Below are positions 59,101 to 64,000 of a stretch of DNA of 64,000 bases, piece after piece. The notes beneath the pieces are model-generated. The model was not told where the DNA came from. It saw only the letters and a list, made by a program, of their open reading frames with translations, and ran no database searches. Within the stretch, counting starts at the first letter, position 1, and each line of letters begins with the position of its first letter. A program made the translations under genes and the position numbers. The DNA is from Haliclona indistincta. Taxonomy: Eukaryota > Porifera > Demospongiae > Haplosclerida > Chalinidae. Location of the stretch: contig OZ024790.1 in NCBI GenBank assembly GCA_964017065.1, positions 9,808,403 through 9,872,402 of the forward strand. Reading direction: 5' to 3'.

Positions 59101-61901
59101 GCTAGCTAGCTGACTACCCCTTGCTCTCTCTAGCTAGCTAGCTGACTACCCCTTGCTCTCTCTAGCTAGCTAGCTGACTACCCATGCTCTCTCTAGCTAG
59201 CTAGCTGACTACCCCTTGCTCTCTCTAGCTAGCTAGCTGACTACCCATGCTCTCTCTAGCTAGCTAGCTGACTACCCCTTGCTCTCTCTAGCTAGCTAGC
59301 TGACTACCCCTTGCTCTCTCTAGCTAGCTAGCTGACTACCCTTGCTCTCTCTAGCTAGCTAGCTGACCACCCCTTGCTCTCTCTAGCTAGCTAGCTGACT
59401 ACCCTTGCTCTCTCTAGCTAGCTAGCTGACCACCCCTTGCTCTCTCTATAGCTAGCTAGCTGACTACCCTTACTCTCTCTAGCTAGCTAGCTGACTACCC
59501 TTGCTCTCTCTAGCTAGCTAGCTGACTACCCTTGCTCTCTCTAGCTAGCTAGCTGACTACCCTTGCTCTCTCTAGCTAGCTAGCTGACTACCCTTGCTCT
59601 CTCTAGCTAGCTAGCTGACTACCCTTGCTCTCTCTAGCTAGCTAGCTGACCACCCCTTGCTCTCTCTAGCTAGCTAGCTGACTACCCTTGCTCTCTCTAG
59701 CTAGCTAGCTGACTACCCTTGCTCTCTCTAGCTAGCTAGCTGACTACCCTTGCTCTTTCTAGCTAGCTAGCTGACCACCCCTTGCTCTCTCTAGCTAACT
59801 GACCACCCCTTGCTCTCTCTAGCTAGCTAGCTCCCCTTGCTCTCGCTGACCACCCCTTGCTCTCTCTAGCTAGCTAGCTGACCACCCCTTGCTCTCTCTA
59901 GCTAGCTAGCTGACTACCCTTGCTCTCTCTAGCTAGCTAGCTGACTACCCTTGCTCTCTCTAGCTAGCTAGCTGACTACCCTTGCTCTCTCTAGCTGGCT
60001 AGCTGATTACCCTTGCTCTCTCTAGCTAGCTAGCTGACTACCCTTTCTCTCTAGCTAGCTAGCTGACTACCCTTGCTCTCTCTAGCTAGCTAGCTGACTA
60101 CCCTTGCTCTCTCTAGCTAGCTAGCTGACTACCCTTGCTCTCTCTAGCTGGCTAGCTGATTACCCTTGCTCTCTCTAGCTAGCTAGCTGACTACCCTTGC
60201 TCTCTCTAGCTAGCTAGCTGACTACCCTTGCTCTCTCTAGCTAGCTAGCTGACTACCCTTGCTCTCTCTAGCTGGCTAGCTGATTACCCTTTCTCTCTAG
60301 CTGTCATCAGGTGTACATATCATTGATAACATGGAGAGTGAACCATGCAAGTTTGGAGTCATCACTAGTGACCATCGTATCCATCTGAAGGCGCCTACAC
60401 CAGTCATCAAGGGACACTGGGTTCATGCTCTCAAGATAGCAGCTCAGACCTGTCATGAAGAAGAGGAAGCTGCTCGTATCCGCAGTCTAACAATGGCCAC
60501 TCGTCTTCACTCTACCCTGCGAGATGATGTCACTCAGGATCTCAAGAGCAAGGGCGGTCGTCAAGTACAGAACTCTCCATTCTCTTCTGAACGTATCATA
60601 ATGGCCGCTGCTACTACTGAGGACAGACCACCCTCTCCTGCTGTAGCAATGGTGTGCAATATGTAACTAGCTGTATCTTGTGTGATCATCATCTTATTGC
60701 AGTACAAGGTTACTATGGACTATATACCAGGTGATGAGGACCAACATGGTCTAGCTCTCAAGACAGGACAGGTTGTTGAAGTATTAGAGCAGTTGACAGC
60801 TGCTAATAGGTGCTTTGTACGATCCACTGGCATCACTGGTGAGATAGAGCATGGCTGGATACCAGCTAGCTTACTGGAGCCAGATGAGCAACCAGCAGTA
60901 CAGCACAGTGATGAAGATGACGCTACTGACCACGGCCACTTGAAGCAGTCTAGAGTGAAGTCAGTATTATTCACTGATAGCAACAGTCAACACCCGAGCA
61001 AGTGTCACCCGAGAAAAGTGTCACCCGAGCAAAGGGAGAGAGCACAGGAGAAGATAAAGTACGCTAACATACTGTTTGATATTATTCTATTGTCCACTTA
61101 ATTAGGTATATAATGGCGGAGCTTGTCTCTACAGAGAAGGAGTACATCTCAAAGCTAGAGATAATAGTCACCGTAAGCAGCCATTACACAGGCTATACCA
61201 CTCCCTCTCTTTTGCTCTAGGGATTCCTTCATGAGATGCAATCTGCAGGCTCAGCTCTGCCTGAACCACTCAAGGGGAAGGAGAAGATGATATTTGGGAA
61301 TGTAGTCGCTATATACGAGTTCCATAGAGAGTAAGCTCCTCCCATTGCCACACCTCTTACTGACATGCCTCTCTCTACAGTATATTCCAACACTCACTGG
61401 TCGAAGCTAATGACTCACTGGAGAAAACTGCTCAATGCTTTTTAGATTCTGTGGGTGTGGCTCTAGATCATGTGACTATCACCTGACAATGTCTATATCC
61501 TATAGCAAAAGAACTTCCAACTATACGTGACATATTGTGAGAACAAACCAAAGAGTGAAAGCTGGCTATGGACCTACACACACAATGGAGGATGCTTCTT
61601 TACTGTGAGTGGGTGTGGTTCAATGGGTGTGGCTTCATATGTGTGTGTGTGTGTATAGGATATCCAGAAGAAGCTAGGTGTACGTGAGGACATTGCCTCA
61701 TTCCTGATCAAGCCAGTTCATAGAGTCACCAAGTACCGGCTACTGCTGAAGGTACCATCATGGGCTGACTAGCATATAGCAGCTTCACTTCTTCACTCTC
61801 TCAGGACTTGATGAAGACAGCTCAGAAGACCGGTAGCCCTGTTCCTCTCTTAGAGAGTGCAGTACAGCTCATGAAGGATGTCCCCAAGCAAGCTACCCAC
61901 A
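56109..61901 (+). CDS. Trio/Kalirin-like RhoGEF: spectrin-DH-PH-SH3-DH, 3' incomplete
   Basis: Twenty exons join in frame, from 56109-56198, 56252-56725, 56772-56959 and 57006-57072 through 61659-61751 and 61805-61901. The order is: a spectrin-repeat-like helical region (VFKWLDDVGVVFLNHRHDYG), coiled coil (ISAVKEELQSLHDKLVRIEE), DH1 (RVLEEIVETEQIYTHDLRLI ... LIKPLQRITKYPLLLK), PH1 (GIVMVSEPRLLLTVEKERRV ... HWVHALKIAA), SH3 (KVTMDYIPGDEDQHGLALKTG ... GWIPASLLEP shortened here), then a second DH (IMAELVSTEKEYISKLEIIV ... LIKPVHRVTKYRLLLK). DH-PH-SH3-DH order is characteristic of Trio/Kalirin, which activate Rac/Rho GTPases in cytoskeletal control. The N-terminal Sec14 domain and most spectrin repeats of Trio are absent. 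After 61901 (donor GTATGT, phase 1) no further exon was found; repeats follow, so PH2 lies outside the window or is lost. Confidence 0.88.
57509..57822. repeat. ACCATCACTACTATCAC minisatellite in RhoGEF intron
   Basis: About eighteen 17-bp-type units with variants (ATTATC, missing AC) between the DH1 exons ending 57503 and starting 57833. Open reading frames across it are artefacts. Confidence 0.9.
58570..58800. repeat. (ACTC)n microsatellite in RhoGEF intron
   Basis: Long ACTC tetranucleotide run with AACC, CCAC and TACTC interruptions, ending just before the PH1 exon at 58818. Confidence 0.95.
58975..60298. repeat. 31-32-bp minisatellite within the PH1-splitting intron, ~42 units
   Basis: The unit is CTCTCTCTAGCTAGCTAGCT followed by GACTACCCTTG, with ACCCCTTG, CCACC and GGCTAGCTGATT variants that group into higher-order blocks. 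It fills nearly all of the 1.34-kb intron between the two PH1 exons and its last unit provides the acceptor CTCTCTAG at 60293-60300. Each unit contains a similar CTCTCTCTAG, so the array offers many equivalent decoy acceptors. Confidence 0.95.
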
Positions 61902-62800
61902 GTATGTGTTGTAAAAATTGGTGGTTGGCTAAGTTTACACAGTATTGGGCTGGTAGAAAATGTTCTGGGCTAGTTACAATTTGACTTACTATATAGCCCT
62001 ACAGGCTAGTAGTGAAAAAAGTTAATTTGAATCCCTGCCTGTAACCCCAAGAATAATAATCCCAATTAAATTTGTAGTAGCTGTTCAACATTCATTAGCC
62101 TATACTAAGGTAATTTGACTTTGCTTTGTAAGACATATTTATGCTGCCATCGTTACAAGTCCATGATACACTAGGCAACTTTTTTTGCGCGCAACTGTTG
62201 CCAGCAACAAAATCGCATAGTGTGTCATACGAATTCAAAGCAACTTTGCTGTGTGTAACATAATCTTGCACAAATAGCCGCAGCAAGTCGCTGATATGGG
62301 ACTTTTACAATGTTACTCCATATTGTTCCTTTAATGCATCATTCCATCTTGTTCCTTTTCTTTTTCAAGCCTGAATTGAACAATTGTCCCTTACTTTTGT
62401 AAGCGTCATCTCTACACTTTTCAATCAAAACGTTTTTACTATTATTTATGCTTTTGCCGCCTTTCATTTTATTAACCCTTGGTGCATGCACAAGGGTTAC
62501 GGTACTTGCTTTAATTGTCGTTCGGTCGTTCTGTCCATCGAACTGCAGAGATCAGCGCTCACTTCTACGCCCTAGTAAGGTTATGAGCACGATAAACACG
62601 ACAATGGATTGCAACGAGACTCGTGGATTTTGCTAAAGTGCCATCTTTGACCTCTATGAGAACAGAAGCACTAATAGTAGAATACCTAGGTGCTTGTAGA
62701 TTCCTGCAGGAAAGCTCTGAGGATGCATAGACATCTCGAGAAAGAGCCTACACTACAACAATGGCTACCTCTGACTCATGCGTTAATGGTCATGTCCTTG
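61902..62800. repeat. Remnants of repeat R3
   Basis: 62064-62270 matches 25815-26000 and 62480-62770 matches the centre of the R3 element (26345-26660), with AAGGGTTACGGTACTTGCTT shared. The two R3 pieces are separated here by a different, AT-rich stretch. No gene recognised. Confidence 0.65.
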
Positions 62801-62830
62801 TGACACATTTTGTGGTCAGCACTTTGCTAC

Positions 62831-63702
62831 AAACAGCACAAAACTCACTGTGAAGCATCATAACGTGCGTCTTCACATACCTAGCGACTCTTGGCAAAAT
62901 CTGCACAGCGCTAGGTGCGCACAATCCCAGGAACGCTGTAGCAATTTTTCTCACAAAATAACGCGACGTGTCGTGTTAGCTAGTCTATGAAAAGCGTCTT
63001 ATTTCAAGCCAGCGATGTCCTTGAACGATTGAACAGCCTTGTTTGGCTACCACTCTTGAATTGTAAATTATTGTCGATAAACGGAGAGAGTGCGTTAATG
63101 TCCTGCATACAAAGCTTCACAAAATCCTCTGTAGTTCGAATTTTCAAACAAACTGTTTCAATCCCTCCGTAAGTACTCGGTCTACAAGTAGGTACTAGTC
63201 AGGAAACACTGGTCTCTACACAGCATCCAAAATTTTGTGAGAAAATTCTGAATGTACATTCCAAATACAGAGATTGAATTCAGAAATTTCTCACAAAATT
63301 TTGGATGCTGTGTAGAGACCAGTGTTTCCTGACTAGTACCTACTTGTAGACCGAGTACTTACGGAGGGATTGAAACAATTTGTTTGAAAATTCGAACTAC
63401 AGAGGATTTTGTGAAGCTTTGTATGCGGGACATTAACGCACTCTCTCCGTTTATCGACGATAACTTACAATTCAAGAATGGTAGCCAAGCAAGACTGTTT
63501 CAATTGCTCGAGGACATTGCTGGCTTGAAATAAGACGCTTTTCATAGACTAGCTAACACTACACGTGGCATTATTTTTTTAGAAAAATTGCTACAGCGTT
63601 CCTGGGATTGTGCGCACCTAGCGCTGTGCAGATTTTGCCAAGAGTCGCTATGTATGTGAAGACGCACGTTATGATGCTTCACAGTGAGTTTTGTGGTGTT
63701 TG
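62831..63702. mobile_element. Large palindrome/foldback element, ~430-bp arms
   Basis: The left arm runs AAACAGCACAAAACTCACTG ... GGTCTCTACACAGCATCCAA AATTTTGTGAGAA; the right arm is its reverse complement, ending CAGTGAGTTTTGTGGTGTTTG. The centre lies near 63266 with a loop of only about 40 bp. Arms are nearly identical, with a few substitutions and one small indel near 63560. No transposase. Short ORFs inside are not supported. Confidence 0.9.
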
Positions 63703-64000
63703 TTCTTCTCTGTCAGATGTCAAAGCAAAAATATTTTTGCTCATTAATATTCATATTATTCGTAACCCGCCACCTTAAAGCATGCATGATCTGTGCCAAG
63801 GTTTATTACTTTGTGTGATTCAGCTTGAATACAGTTTACGTATACGCTCTATTGGTTGATGCTTTTAGATTGCAAAAGTAGTGAAACCGCTGTACTAGCT
63901 GTTCCAAACCTAACAGGCTCCTGCATGCTGCCAGTGCAAACAAAAGTAGGGAACTATAGCACTACAATGTGCATGAAACACCAAGGGTTTTGTGAAATCT
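63703..64000. other. Intergenic with a repeat fragment
   Basis: 63903-63945 (TCCAAACCTAACAGGCTCCT...GCCAGTGCAAAC) repeats 27331-27365, so it is another edge of the repeats found in intron 1 of the ankyrin-Roc gene. Nothing else seen. Confidence 0.6.

Noticed and set aside
59000..60290. Regularly spaced repeats that superficially resemble a CRISPR array
   Set aside because: Units are directly abutting 31-bp copies with no unique spacers, in an intron of an animal gene.

Overview
The window is animal nuclear DNA. Genes are split by short introns with GT..AG borders, exon phases agree across whole genes, and microsatellites, minisatellites, foldback repeats and DNA transposons are abundant. Two Roc-COR-Death proteins (one with ankyrin repeats, one with Kelch repeats), very compact introns and a Trio-like RhoGEF together suggest an early-branching metazoan, most likely a demosponge such as Amphimedon. 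That assignment is inference. No rRNA, tRNA, CRISPR array or prokaryotic operon was seen.

Layout: (1) 1-1276 is the end of a GH31 glycosidase copy joined to a broken SDR gene. (2) 1436-9500, minus strand, is a Kelch-Roc-COR-Death gene in seven exons. (3) 9.5-18.5 kb has no convincing gene. It holds a TIR element with an internal minisatellite, a 1.4 kb GATAACC satellite that changes orientation inside itself, and degenerate interspersed repeats. (4) 18525-21787 is a second GH31+SDR pair, both broken. (5) 21945-32218 is a six-exon gene for ankyrin repeats, about 28 copies of a 25-residue Pro/Ser repeat, Roc-COR, Death and a C-terminal hydrophobic segment (2268 codons, frame consistent throughout). 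(6) 33145-37976 is an intact 29-exon GH31 gene (952 codons) with a trefoil domain. (7) 38.0-42.7 kb is a three-level transposon nest with an intact pogo/Tigger-like element at its core. (8) 51018-44195, minus strand, is a HELZ2-like CCCH-finger SF1 helicase whose exons run in frame into two Death domains. (9) 54539-51389, minus strand, is a 5'-truncated GH31 copy. (10) 55.6-61.9 kb holds a THAP-domain exon and a divergent Trio/Kalirin-like RhoGEF sharing a 300-bp gap full of TTCCGG motifs. (11) 61.9-64 kb is repeats, including a palindrome of about 870 bp.

Two themes stand out. The first is a cluster of Death-domain genes (Kelch-Roc, ankyrin-Roc, helicase). The ankyrin-Roc and helicase genes share paralogous COR-tail/Death/linker exons with phase-1 borders, a layout that favours exon shuffling. 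By family analogy they may be innate-immune or cell-death adaptors, which is not shown here. The second is repeated duplication of a GH31 gene, with an in-frame GH31-SDR fusion junction that predates at least one duplication. All exon models come from reading splice signals and frames by eye, without transcript or database evidence.
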